Assembly: GCA_044432725.1 (NCBI GenBank)
Contig: JAWXUL010000063.1
Coordinates: 1-7,938, forward strand
Source of the DNA: JAWXUK01 sp044432725
GTDB lineage: Bacteria > Bacillota > Clostridia > Oscillospirales > Oscillospiraceae
DNA length: 7,938 nt
Reading direction: 5' to 3'
A model generated the notes under the pieces. It was not told the origin of the DNA, searched no databases, and saw only the letters and a program-made list of their open reading frames with translations. Shown here one piece after another: positions 1 through 5,559 of this stretch. Every line of letters starts with the position of its first letter. Position 1 is the first letter of the stretch. The translations under genes and the position numbers were made by a program.

Positions 1-2
1 AG

Positions 3-41
3 AAAAAAAGAGCAATCAACTAAACTTAGTCGATTACTCTT
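3..41 (-). terminator. Rho-independent terminator of the serine recombinase gene
   Basis: On the minus strand a 16-bp stem (arms 41-26 and 23-8, two G-U wobbles, 2-nt loop) runs directly into a T-run formed by the A-tract at 3-9. It sits 24 bp past the recombinase stop codon, so it ends that transcription unit. Both arms carry A/T tracts at the stem base, so it may also work weakly from the other side. This is read directly from the sequence. Confidence 0.85.
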
Positions 42-64
42 ATAAACGCAAGAAATTATAGGTT

Positions 65-1699
65 TCAATCAATATTTCCTACAAAATTGTATTCAATTTT
101 AATATGCTGTACTTTTTCGCCGTCGATTTTTTGTGCTTCTCCAATGGTGATTTTCTTAATCAAACGGTGCAAGACAGCTTCGTCCAACTCGGTGATGGTG
201 GCATATTTGCGAATTTCCTCAATGAAAACACGAATATCGTTTGTGAGGGTAGCCGTCTGGGATTGCTCGGAGCGAATAGCTGAAATTCTGCCACGGAGTT
301 CCTCTTGTTCTTCGTCCATCTTGGAAGTCATCATCACAAATCGTTGTTCTGTCAACACACCTTTCACTTTATCCTCATACAAGCCAGTGAAAATCTGGTC
401 TATCTCTTTTTCTCGTGCCATCAGCTTCGCCAACTCTTTTTCGAGGACTTTCTCGTCTTGAGAATGTCGGTTATGCAATTTCATAGCCAAATCGTCATAG
501 AATTTGTCACTGTCGGTCAAGACTTTCTCTGCGTGTTTTTTGATGTCCTCAAGCACCAAGTTATACAAATCTCTAGCTTCGATTTTGTGGCTTGTGCAGT
601 TGTCTTTCCCTAGTCTTTTGTAGGTTTGACAGGTATAATGGCACATATCAATGGGTTCTCGTGGCTTTTTCGTACTTCGGTTGATAGGAGAACGTCCATT
701 TCGCTCATAATTCAGTTGCAAGGACTTCCCACAAGTTTCACAACAAAGTAAACTATGGAAGATGTTGAAGAAAGGACAGGTGTTGCCTTGCATAATGCCA
801 GTTCTTTTGTCACGAATAGCCTGTACTCGGTCAAAAATCTCCCTAGAAATGGTGGGTTCGTGTGCATTATCCACGATTTCCCACTGGTCACGAGGGATAA
901 TATTCACAGTTCCAGAACGGATTCCCTTTTGATGTGAGCGACAAACAACGTGAGAGCCGTAGTAAAGAGGATTTCGGAGGATTTTATTGATAACGGAGCT
1001 TCCCCAAGAATAGTAATTCACGTCAATATCCGTGCCTTTTTGCAGTCTAGTGATGGGGATTTTACGTTGTAACAACACTTTTGCTATCCTATCATTGCCA
1101 TATCCGTCCAAAGCTAAGTCAAAAATCAACTTCACGTTGGGAGAAGTTTCTGGGTCTGGTATCAAACGTCCGTGGACTTCTGGGTCACGCATATATCCAT
1201 AAGGCAATGAGCCACCCAAAAACTTTCCTTGCCGTGAAAGTGCCATCTTGCCTGCAAGGACTTTTTTGCTAATATCACGGCTATAAAAATCATTTAGAAT
1301 GTTTTTGAAGGGGGTAATGTCCATTTCTGTCCGATTTAAGCTATCTACTCCGTCATTTATTGCTAGAAAACGGATATTATGCTTCGGAAAGAAAATTTCA
1401 AGATAGCTTCCCACCTCGATATAATTTCGCCCGATTCTACTAAGGTCTTTGACTGCCACCAAGTCCACTTTTCCACTCTCAATGTCAGAAATCATGCGTT
1501 TGAAGTCTGGTCTTTCAAAATTTCGACCTGTAAAACCATCATCAACGTAAAATTCATAGTTGTAAATGCCGTTTTTCTGTGCGTAATCTTGTAACATTGC
1601 TTTCTGGTTGCTTATGCTCAAACTTTCGTTTTCTTTACCATCTTCCAAAGAAAGACGGCAATAAAGAGCAGCAACTTTAGGTATTTTATTCTTACTCAT
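65..1699 (-). CDS. Large serine recombinase (TnpX/TndX-type integrase)
   Basis: Site-specific recombinase expected to excise and integrate the element through a serine-DNA intermediate. The ATG at 1699 gives 544 residues and has AAAGGAGA just upstream; a GTG 27 bp further up has no comparable site. The N-terminal resolvase domain (about 1-150) shows YCRLS with the likely catalytic Ser17, and KDLSRIGR with Arg88 and Arg91. A recombinase domain follows (about 165-300). Next is a zinc ribbon built from Cys320, Cys323, Cys357, Cys368 and His371, then a charged coiled coil (about 405-480) and a short C-terminal domain like DUF4368. Length and order fit element integrases of Tn4451, Tn5397 and related clostridial elements. 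It has its own promoter, is last in the minus-strand gene run and ends at a strong terminator, typical of a recombinase next to the element end. Family assignment is firm; the exact subfamily is inferred. Confidence 0.96.
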   Translation of the reverse strand: MSKNKIPKVAALYCRLSLEDGKENESLSISNQKAMLQDYAQKNGIYNYEFYVDDGFTGRNFERPDFKRMISDIESGKVDLVAVKDLSRIGRNYIEVGSYLEIFFPKHNIRFLAINDGVDSLNRTEMDITPFKNILNDFYSRDISKKVLAGKMALSRQGKFLGGSLPYGYMRDPEVHGRLIPDPETSPNVKLIFDLALDGYGNDRIAKVLLQRKIPITRLQKGTDIDVNYYSWGSSVINKILRNPLYYGSHVVCRSHQKGIRSGTVNIIPRDQWEIVDNAHEPTISREIFDRVQAIRDKRTGIMQGNTCPFFNIFHSLLCCETCGKSLQLNYERNGRSPINRSTKKPREPIDMCHYTCQTYKRLGKDNCTSHKIEARDLYNLVLEDIKKHAEKVLTDSDKFYDDLAMKLHNRHSQDEKVLEKELAKLMAREKEIDQIFTGLYEDKVKGVLTEQRFVMMTSKMDEEQEELRGRISAIRSEQSQTATLTNDIRVFIEEIRKYATITELDEAVLHRLIKKITIGEAQKIDGEKVQHIKIEYNFVGNID

Positions 1700-1714
1700 A
1701 AAGTTCTCCTTTGT

Positions 1715-1755
1715 GAGCAAGGACACGATAAAGAGAGTATACCACGTCCTTGCTC
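1715..1755. repeat. 10-bp perfect inverted repeat spanning the recombinase promoter
   Basis: GAGCAAGGAC at 1715-1724 and its exact reverse complement GTCCTTGCTC at 1746-1755 flank the predicted -10 box. One arm lies between the -35 and -10 boxes and the other in the first transcribed bases, 3 bp upstream of the ribosome binding site. The position fits an operator. In read-through RNA from the relaxase operon the same arms could form a 10-bp hairpin with a 21-nt loop. No regulator is identified. Confidence 0.7.
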
Positions 1756-1764
1756 CTTTGTCTA
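1736..1764 (-). promoter_or_regulatory. Sigma-A-type promoter for the serine recombinase
   Basis: On the minus strand TAGACA (1764-1759) and TATACT (1741-1736) are separated by exactly 17 bp, each matching consensus at five of six positions. Transcription would start near 1729, giving a leader of about 30 nt that includes the AAAGGAGA ribosome binding site. The box lies in the 68-bp gap after the small TnpW-like gene, so the recombinase can be expressed independently of the mobilization operon. Confidence 0.7.
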
Positions 1765-1767
1765 GTC

Positions 1768-1929
1768 TTAATTTGAATTTTCTTCTTTTATTTTGTCGAA
1801 AGTTTCCAAAACACTCTTCTCAATGACTTCTTGGAACGCAGATTCCATACTTCTGCCCTCCGAATAGCCGTGGGTGACAATAAATTTCACTTTCCCCTTA
1901 GTTTTTGCGTTGGTTTGATTATTTTTCAT
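1768..1929 (-). CDS. Small TnpW-like transposon-encoded protein
   Basis: A 53-residue ORF starting at ATG 1929. Its ribosome binding site (TAAGGAGA) overlaps the stop codon of the relaxase gene, with only 11 bp between the stop and this start, so translation is probably coupled. The protein has a basic, Asn/Thr-rich first 14 residues, a short beta-like stretch (GKVKFIVTHGYSEG) and an amphipathic Glu/Lys-rich C-terminal helix. Layout and size recall the TnpW family, short proteins found between mobilization genes and TnpX-type recombinases in Tn4451-like elements. That match is from memory of the pattern and is not close. No catalytic motif is visible and the role of TnpW proteins is poorly defined. 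That it is a real gene is well supported by the ribosome binding site, tight spacing and sensible composition; the family name is tentative. Confidence 0.75.
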   Translation of the reverse strand: MKNNQTNAKTKGKVKFIVTHGYSEGRSMESAFQEVIEKSVLETFDKIKEENSN

Positions 1930-1940
1930 TCAATTTCTCC

Positions 1941-3446
1941 TTATCTTTCCTCTTGATTTCTCTTTTTCTGTTGTGTTTTTGTCTGGTTTTTAGTCTGTGT
2001 TTGTTTTCTTTCTTTTTCTAAAATTAACGACAAGTTACGGTCTAGGGTTTCTAGTTCTTTTATCTCATTTTGCCACTCATAGAGGGTATTTTTCTGTAAT
2101 TCTTGGATATTTTCAAGCCGTTCAATCTCGTTTTTGATGTCATTCACACTAAAACCAGTGATTCCAAACTTTTTTGCATGGGCATTGAGTTCTCTTTTTG
2201 CAGTGCCATGAAGAATAATATCAGTTTCAATGTGTGGATTCTGCCGTAGGAGTTTCTCCTTGTGTTTGTCCTTGGTTTCGTCAAAAATCTTCTGATTTCC
2301 CTTTGTTCTAGCGAAAACTTGAGCCTGTTGGAGCAATTCTTTCTGCTCTTTGATGGCTTCTTGGGTATCTAAGAAATCATGCCGTACTTTGTATTCTGTA
2401 TTTTTTGCAACGGCTAAATGTTGGTCAAAATCGTTTAGATTCCACAGGTTTTTTTCCGTTAAAAGGTTGGTTGTTTCTGCCATAGCTTGGATATTGTGCC
2501 TTGTTCCCCAACGTCTTAACGCAGGGTTTTCTTTGAATTTTTCGCTATTTAAGTCCACCATTTCACGGATATTTTCTACTTTCGGCAAGTATGGGTCTTT
2601 GATACCAGAAGTGTAAGGGACTTTCTTTGTTTTTTGAGATGTTTTTGAGGAATTAGGACTTACTTTCTTGTTTTTCGCCTGTTCTTCTGCCTTTAATTTG
2701 GCTTCTGCTCGGAATTTATTCTCATCTTCGATACGTTTTCGGATATTTTCCTCATCGTATAACTCGCCCAAAGTTTTCCCACGGACGTATCTTTCTGCTT
2801 CAGGGTGTTTGAAAGAAATATGCTTTCCATTTTTAATCAGATAGCCTTCTTCAATCAAAATTTTAAGAAATTCCTCAAAATTATTGGCTTTTAAGATGGC
2901 ATCGTCAATAGAATTTTTAGTTTTTGACTTATAACTTGTGCCTTTTTTATCTTCCTGATACTCAAAATATCCCTTGCCTTTGTTGGGAGAATCCTCAATA
3001 ACAGACAAGCCATATTCTTTGCAAAGTCGGTCACTGGTGGCACGAATTTCTCTATAACTTCCCTTATTAGACCTATATCTTTTATGAGTTTTCGTATTTA
3101 CGGCACATATTATAAAATGGTTGTGGGTATGCTCCTTATCCACATGGGTAGCCATCACAAAAGCATACTCACCCTTAAAAATTTCCTCTGCTAACTTTTT
3201 TCCAATTTCGTGAGCCTGTTCTGGTGTAACTTCGTCTTGAGCAAAAGATTGTATCAGGTGTCTGCCGATAACTTTCCCACCCTCTTGAGCCTGTCGGAGT
3301 AAAAATTCAAATTCTACTTCTGCCGTTTTTGGGAAACATTTTTCCGAATAAATGTAGGCACAGTGGTCTGTTTTTGTAGGGTCGCAGATGTAATCTACTG
3401 ACTTGCCGATTGTATTTCTAATAGGGATAATTTTAGTGTATGCCAT
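1941..3446 (-). CDS. MobP-type relaxase (relaxase/mobilization nuclease)
   Basis: A 501-residue conjugative relaxase that would nick the element at oriT, stay covalently attached to the 5' end and pilot the strand into a recipient. The N-terminal nuclease domain (about 1-200) shows the family's motifs: a candidate catalytic Tyr19 in VDYI, a GRHLIQSF segment (61-68) and the metal-binding three-histidine motif HVDKEHTHNH (His101, 106, 108, 110). The region from about 230 to 501 is Lys/Glu/Gln-rich and largely helical, with coiled-coil character, ending in a very basic tail. The start codon lies inside the end of mobC, a 52-bp overlap; GGAGGA is upstream but about 16 bp away, and no better in-frame start exists. 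It leads directly into the TnpW-like gene. Family Relaxase PF03432 is expected. All motif residues are intact, so it is probably active. Confidence 0.95.
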   Translation of the reverse strand: MAYTKIIPIRNTIGKSVDYICDPTKTDHCAYIYSEKCFPKTAEVEFEFLLRQAQEGGKVIGRHLIQSFAQDEVTPEQAHEIGKKLAEEIFKGEYAFVMATHVDKEHTHNHFIICAVNTKTHKRYRSNKGSYREIRATSDRLCKEYGLSVIEDSPNKGKGYFEYQEDKKGTSYKSKTKNSIDDAILKANNFEEFLKILIEEGYLIKNGKHISFKHPEAERYVRGKTLGELYDEENIRKRIEDENKFRAEAKLKAEEQAKNKKVSPNSSKTSQKTKKVPYTSGIKDPYLPKVENIREMVDLNSEKFKENPALRRWGTRHNIQAMAETTNLLTEKNLWNLNDFDQHLAVAKNTEYKVRHDFLDTQEAIKEQKELLQQAQVFARTKGNQKIFDETKDKHKEKLLRQNPHIETDIILHGTAKRELNAHAKKFGITGFSVNDIKNEIERLENIQELQKNTLYEWQNEIKELETLDRNLSLILEKERKQTQTKNQTKTQQKKRNQEER

Positions 3447-3742
3447 ATATTTTCTAGCAAATCCTCCAATCTTTTTACTTGTTCAGGAGAAACACTTTTT
3501 GTTTCATTGCTCAATTTTACAATCTGGTTTATATTGATTCCAACCTTATTTACCTCAAAGGCAAGTTCATGATATTTGGACAAATCCACTTCAATCATCA
3601 TTCCGAAAATCAACATTCTTCTTGCGTACTGGCTGAAGCTAGTTGCATTTATAATTTCCATTTTCTTCTGAATAATCTCATGTTCTTCTTCGCTTACTTT
3701 TACGATAAGTTGTTTTTTTCTAGCCTTGTTTTCATCTGACAT
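3395..3742 (-). CDS. mobC: MobC-family mobilization accessory protein
   Basis: A 115-residue relaxosome accessory protein. The basic N-terminus leads into a ribbon-helix-helix-like segment (about 10-45, with SFSQYARRMLI), followed by the typical MobC stretch GININQIVKLSN (about 68-79) and a C-terminal helix. MobC proteins bind near oriT and help the relaxase open the nick region. The start at 3742 has GAAAGGAAAA upstream with good spacing. The 3' end overlaps the relaxase reading frame by 52 bp, so the two are co-transcribed and probably translationally coupled. It faces a gene-free block whose nearest 230 bp contain several hairpins that could be its target. No convincing promoter with both boxes was found in the very AT-rich 3743-3840 stretch. 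Confidence 0.92.
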   Translation of the reverse strand: MSDENKARKKQLIVKVSEEEHEIIQKKMEIINATSFSQYARRMLIFGMMIEVDLSKYHELAFEVNKVGININQIVKLSNETKSVSPEQVKRLEDLLENIWHTLKLSLLEIQSASQ

Positions 3743-3778
3743 TTTGATTTTTCCTTTCAGTTTTTATGTTTCATTTTT

Positions 3779-3822
3779 CAAGTTTACAAAATATTACAAA
3801 AATATTTTAGCTTGATTTTTGA
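3779..3822. repeat. Nested AT-rich inverted repeats upstream of mobC
   Basis: An inner perfect 8-bp dyad (AAAATATT, 5-nt gap, AATATTTT) sits inside an outer TCAAG/CTTGA pair. It lies 37 to 80 bp upstream of the mobC start codon on the minus strand. It could be a MobC binding or autoregulation site or the edge of the oriT. AT-rich palindromes arise easily by chance in such sequence. Confidence 0.35.
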
Positions 3823-3844
3823 AATATTTTTTTCATTTTAATAG

Positions 3845-3961
3845 GGGGTTTGGGGGATTTCCACCAAAAAGGGGTCTGGGGTTTTCCCCAGCAAGCGAAA
3901 AAATTTCTCTGAAATGCCAACAGGCATAAAGAGTAAATTTTGCAAAAGTTTATACTTTTGC
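3845..3961. other. oriT: Candidate origin of transfer (oriT) region
   Basis: Directly upstream of mobC, where MobP-type systems usually keep oriT, three perfect hairpins follow each other. They are CTGGGG-TTTT-CCCCAG (3876-3891), ATGCC-AACA-GGCAT (3914-3927) and GCAAAAGT-TTAT-ACTTTTGC (3942-3961). They are preceded by G-runs at 3844-3856 and 3871-3874. Neighbouring small hairpins next to a relaxosome gene are the usual appearance of an oriT. I do not recognise a specific nick consensus, so the nick position is unknown and the assignment is by position and structure. Confidence 0.5.
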
Positions 3962-4302
3962 TGTGCTTGCTAATCCGTCAACAAGTCTTTCCCATTCCCA
4001 CAAAATAGTTACTCCGTCCCAAAGTCTACATTCCAAAACGTCCACAACAATCCCTTTCCGTTCCCACCAAGCCTGCGTTCCCAACAGCTTTTCCCATTCC
4101 CACCACTCAAACTTACAAAATATTTTTTATTCTCCAACACCATTCCACGGCTTTCCCTTGTGACTAGCTTTGTAGAGGGTGCTATGAGATTGCTTTGAAT
4201 TTCTGTGGTAAGTTTAAGGGATATTCTCCACGGCTTTCTGTGAGGGTTTCTGTGGCTTTATAGTGGGGATTTATTTTCTGGGTCTGCTGTGATGGAGAGG
4301 TT
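3962..4302. other. Gene-free block: C-rich then G/T-rich spacer
   Basis: No supported gene on either strand. From 3962 to about 4150 the plus strand is C-rich and G-poor, with scattered TTCCCA words and a 14-bp direct repeat (TTTCCCATTCCCAC at 3988-4001 and 4090-4103). From about 4150 the bias switches to G and T and continues into the 111-bp repeat array. The part 4180-4302 resembles degenerate repeat material (CCACGG, GGGTTTCTGTGG) but does not align cleanly. Confidence 0.5.
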
Positions 4303-4851
4303 TGTTTTTTTGCGTGGGTTTTGCTTTGGTTTGTGAAGATGTCGCAGTGATTTCTGCCGTGGTTTTCTGGCAACTGCCTCCCAAAAAGCAAGGAGGAATT
4401 TTCAAAAAGCCATCTCTTTTTTTCGTGGGTTTTGCTTTTGTTTGGGGAGATGTCGCAGTGATTTCTGCCGTGGGTTTCTAGCAAGTTCCTCCCAAAAAGC
4501 AAGGGGGAATTTTCAAAAAAACATTTCTGTTTTGCGTGGGTCTACTTTGGCTTGGGGAGATGTCGCAGTGATTTTCACCGTGGGTTTCTAGCAAGTTCCT
4601 CCCAAAAAGCAAGGGGGAATTTTCAAAAAGCCATCTCTTTTTTGCGTGGGTTTTGCTTTTGTTTGGGGAGATGTCGCAGTGATTTCCTCCGTGGGTTTCT
4701 GGGAAGTTCCTCCCAAAAAGCAAGGGGGAATTTTCAAGAAGCCATCTCTTTTTTGCGTGGGTCTGGCTTTGTATGGTGAGATGTCGCAGTGATTTCTTCC
4801 GTGGGTTTCTAGCAAGTTCCACCCAAAAAAGCAAGGGAGAATTTTCAAAAA
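4303..4851. repeat. Tandem array of five 110/111-bp direct repeats
   Basis: The core GTCGCAGTG recurs at 4341, 4452, 4562, 4673 and 4783, giving spacings of 111, 110, 111 and 110 bp. Around each core the sequence is highly similar, and it holds in order: CGTGGGTTTCTAGCAAG, TTCCTCCCAAAAAGCAA, GGGGGAATTTTCAAAAA, CATCTC, GCGTGGGTTTTGC and GGGGAGATG. Inside each unit CGTGGGTTT occurs twice, TTCCTCCC and GGGGGAA can pair around the AAAAAGCAA segment, and CATCTC can pair with GAGATG about 35 bp later. Alternation between 110 and 111 bp breaks any reading frame, so the block is non-coding. It occupies the space between the excisionase gene and the candidate oriT. Possible roles are protein-binding iterons, a replication or single-strand origin, or a structured leader RNA; none is shown. 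Confidence 0.93.
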
Positions 4852-4981
4852 CGGATCTAAATTTTCCGTAGTTGCCAGTGATGGGGTCACTTCTCCTTGC
4901 CAAAAAGTTTGTGGCTTTGGGTCTGCATGGGGAGTATATTCAAATATTTTTTCACAAAACTTTACCTTTCATTTCAAATAT

Positions 4982-5047
4982 CCACCTAGAAAAAGTGGAG
5001 AGGTGTCCGTGCTAGTTGCTTTGGTTCTGCTCCACTTTTTCCAGTGG
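4982..5047 (-). terminator. Long hairpin downstream of the excisionase gene, possible terminator
   Basis: GAAAAAGTGGAG (4989-5000) and CTCCACTTTTTC (5030-5041) are perfect 12-bp inverted repeats, and the pairing continues imperfectly to 4982 and 5047. The A-tract in one arm and T-tract in the other give the look of a two-way terminator 43 bp past the excisionase stop. The 29-nt loop is large and there is no T-run beyond the stem, so termination is uncertain; a protein-binding dyad is the alternative. Confidence 0.45.
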
Positions 5048-5060
5048 CTTCTGGGGTATT

Positions 5061-5077
5061 CCTCTTAGAAATAGAGG
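5061..5077. repeat. Small hairpin CCTCT/AGAGG after the excisionase stop
   Basis: CCTCT (5061-5065) and AGAGG (5073-5077) form a 5-bp hairpin with a 7-nt loop, 13 bp past the excisionase stop codon. It is short and may be chance. Confidence 0.25.
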
Positions 5078-5089
5078 GAAGTCCGTGAC

Positions 5090-5275
5090 TTATCCGTGAG
5101 ATTCTTCGCCCAAAATCACACGTCGCAGTGTTTTCTCGTGGATAAGATATTTCTTCCCAGATTTGAAAGTTGGGAGTTCTCCACTCACGCACATTTTTCT
5201 TATTCTGTACTGGCTCACACCCTCAATCAGTGCAGAAGCCTGCTTAATCGTCAGCATTTTTTCTTGTTCGCTCAT
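5090..5275 (-). CDS. Excisionase-like winged helix-turn-helix protein
   Basis: A 61-residue DNA-binding protein of the HTH_17/excisionase (MerR-like winged helix) type. The helix-turn-helix occupies about residues 8-36 (LTIKQASALI, then SQYRIRKMCVSGELP), followed by the wing KSGKKYLIHEKTL (about 38-50) and a short C-terminal helix. Such proteins in Gram-positive elements bind near the element ends or at oriT-side regions, bend DNA and push the recombinase towards excision; some act as transcription regulators instead. ATG 5275 has AAAGGAAG at good spacing. It has its own extended -10 promoter and is separated from the mobilization operon by 1.35 kb of repeat-rich DNA. The 3' coding end contains a GTCGCAGTG word shared with the repeat array. 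DNA-binding is confident; the excisionase role is inferred from family and context. Confidence 0.88.
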   Translation of the reverse strand: MSEQEKMLTIKQASALIEGVSQYRIRKMCVSGELPTFKSGKKYLIHEKTLRRVILGEESHG

Positions 5276-5292
5276 ATTTTATCTTCCTTTCT

Positions 5293-5345
5293 CACATACA
5301 TCTCGATTTATCTGCTATTGCTTGGGGGTTTCTTTATCTGTATGT
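5293..5345. repeat. Widely spaced 7-bp inverted repeat in the excisionase leader
   Basis: ACATACA (5293-5299) and TGTATGT (5339-5345) are reverse complements, with the second arm adjoining the predicted -10 box. They could be operator half-sites or a leader hairpin. The short arms make this weak. Confidence 0.3.
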
Positions 5346-5354
5346 ATCATATCA
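5346..5354 (-). promoter_or_regulatory. Extended -10 promoter of the excisionase-like gene
   Basis: On the minus strand TGATATGAT gives a TGn extension joined to TATGAT (one mismatch to TATAAT). No good -35 box lies 17 bp upstream, as is common for extended -10 promoters. Transcription would begin near 5339, giving a leader of about 60 nt. Confidence 0.5.
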
Positions 5355-5377
5355 CAGTTGCTTGCCTTGTGCCGTAT

Positions 5378-5399
5378 ATCCGACAAGTCGGATTTTTTT
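5378..5399 (+). terminator. Plus-strand terminator-like hairpin
   Basis: ATCCGAC (5378-5384) and GTCGGAT (5387-5393) form a 7-bp stem with a 2-nt gap, followed by a run of seven T. It is oriented to stop plus-strand transcription, although no plus-strand gene is apparent. It may guard the excisionase region from antisense read-through. Confidence 0.5.
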
Positions 5400-5409
5400 A
5401 AGAAAACGC

Positions 5410-5452
5410 AAAAAATCCGAAGCATTGGATTTTAGTCCAGATACTTCGGATT
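5410..5452 (-). terminator. Second minus-strand terminator after the lipoprotein gene
   Basis: On the minus strand AATCCGAAG (5452-5444) pairs with CTTCGGATT (5422-5414), a 9-bp stem with a 21-nt loop containing a small TGGA/TCCA pair. The stem runs into six T. It lies between the lipoprotein's main terminator and the excisionase promoter and would insulate the two. Confidence 0.6.
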
Positions 5453-5485
5453 GGTGCGTAGTGGTGTATTGGGTAAAATGAGCAG

Positions 5486-5525
5486 AAAAAACCTTTATCA
5501 GCTATTTCTAGTCGATAAAGGTTTT
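5486..5525 (-). terminator. Main terminator of the lipoprotein gene
   Basis: A 12-bp perfect stem (AAAACCTTTATC with GATAAAGGTTTT, 5525-5514 and 5499-5488) extends by a further 4 pairs after one mismatch and closes a 4-nt loop. On the minus strand it ends in a T-run. It begins about 35 bp past the lipoprotein stop codon. Confidence 0.85.
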
Positions 5526-5559
5526 AGATGTTCAATACTTACCACTCATAATTCTTGTT

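Noticed and set aside
87..1594. Plus-strand frames opposite the recombinase gene
   Set aside because: They are shadows of a clearly coding minus-strand gene, without family features or ribosome binding sites.
1700..1726. Upstream GTG start for the serine recombinase adding nine residues
   Set aside because: It has no good ribosome binding site, and the added residues cover the ribosome binding site of the ATG at 1699, which also gives the conserved family N-terminus.
4303..4851. CRISPR array
   Set aside because: Units of about 111 bp are similar along their whole length with no unique spacers, and no cas genes are present.
4182..4903. Long open frames on the minus strand across the repeats, reading motifs such as ETHGRNHCDIS repeatedly
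   Set aside because: The repeat spacing alternates between 110 and 111 bp, so the same peptide falls in different frames; there is no good ribosome binding site and the repeated peptide has low-complexity character. Open frames follow from the repeat lacking stops.
4986..5192. Minus-strand 68-residue frame overlapping the excisionase end
   Set aside because: It overlaps the well-supported helix-turn-helix gene in another frame and has no family resemblance or ribosome binding site.
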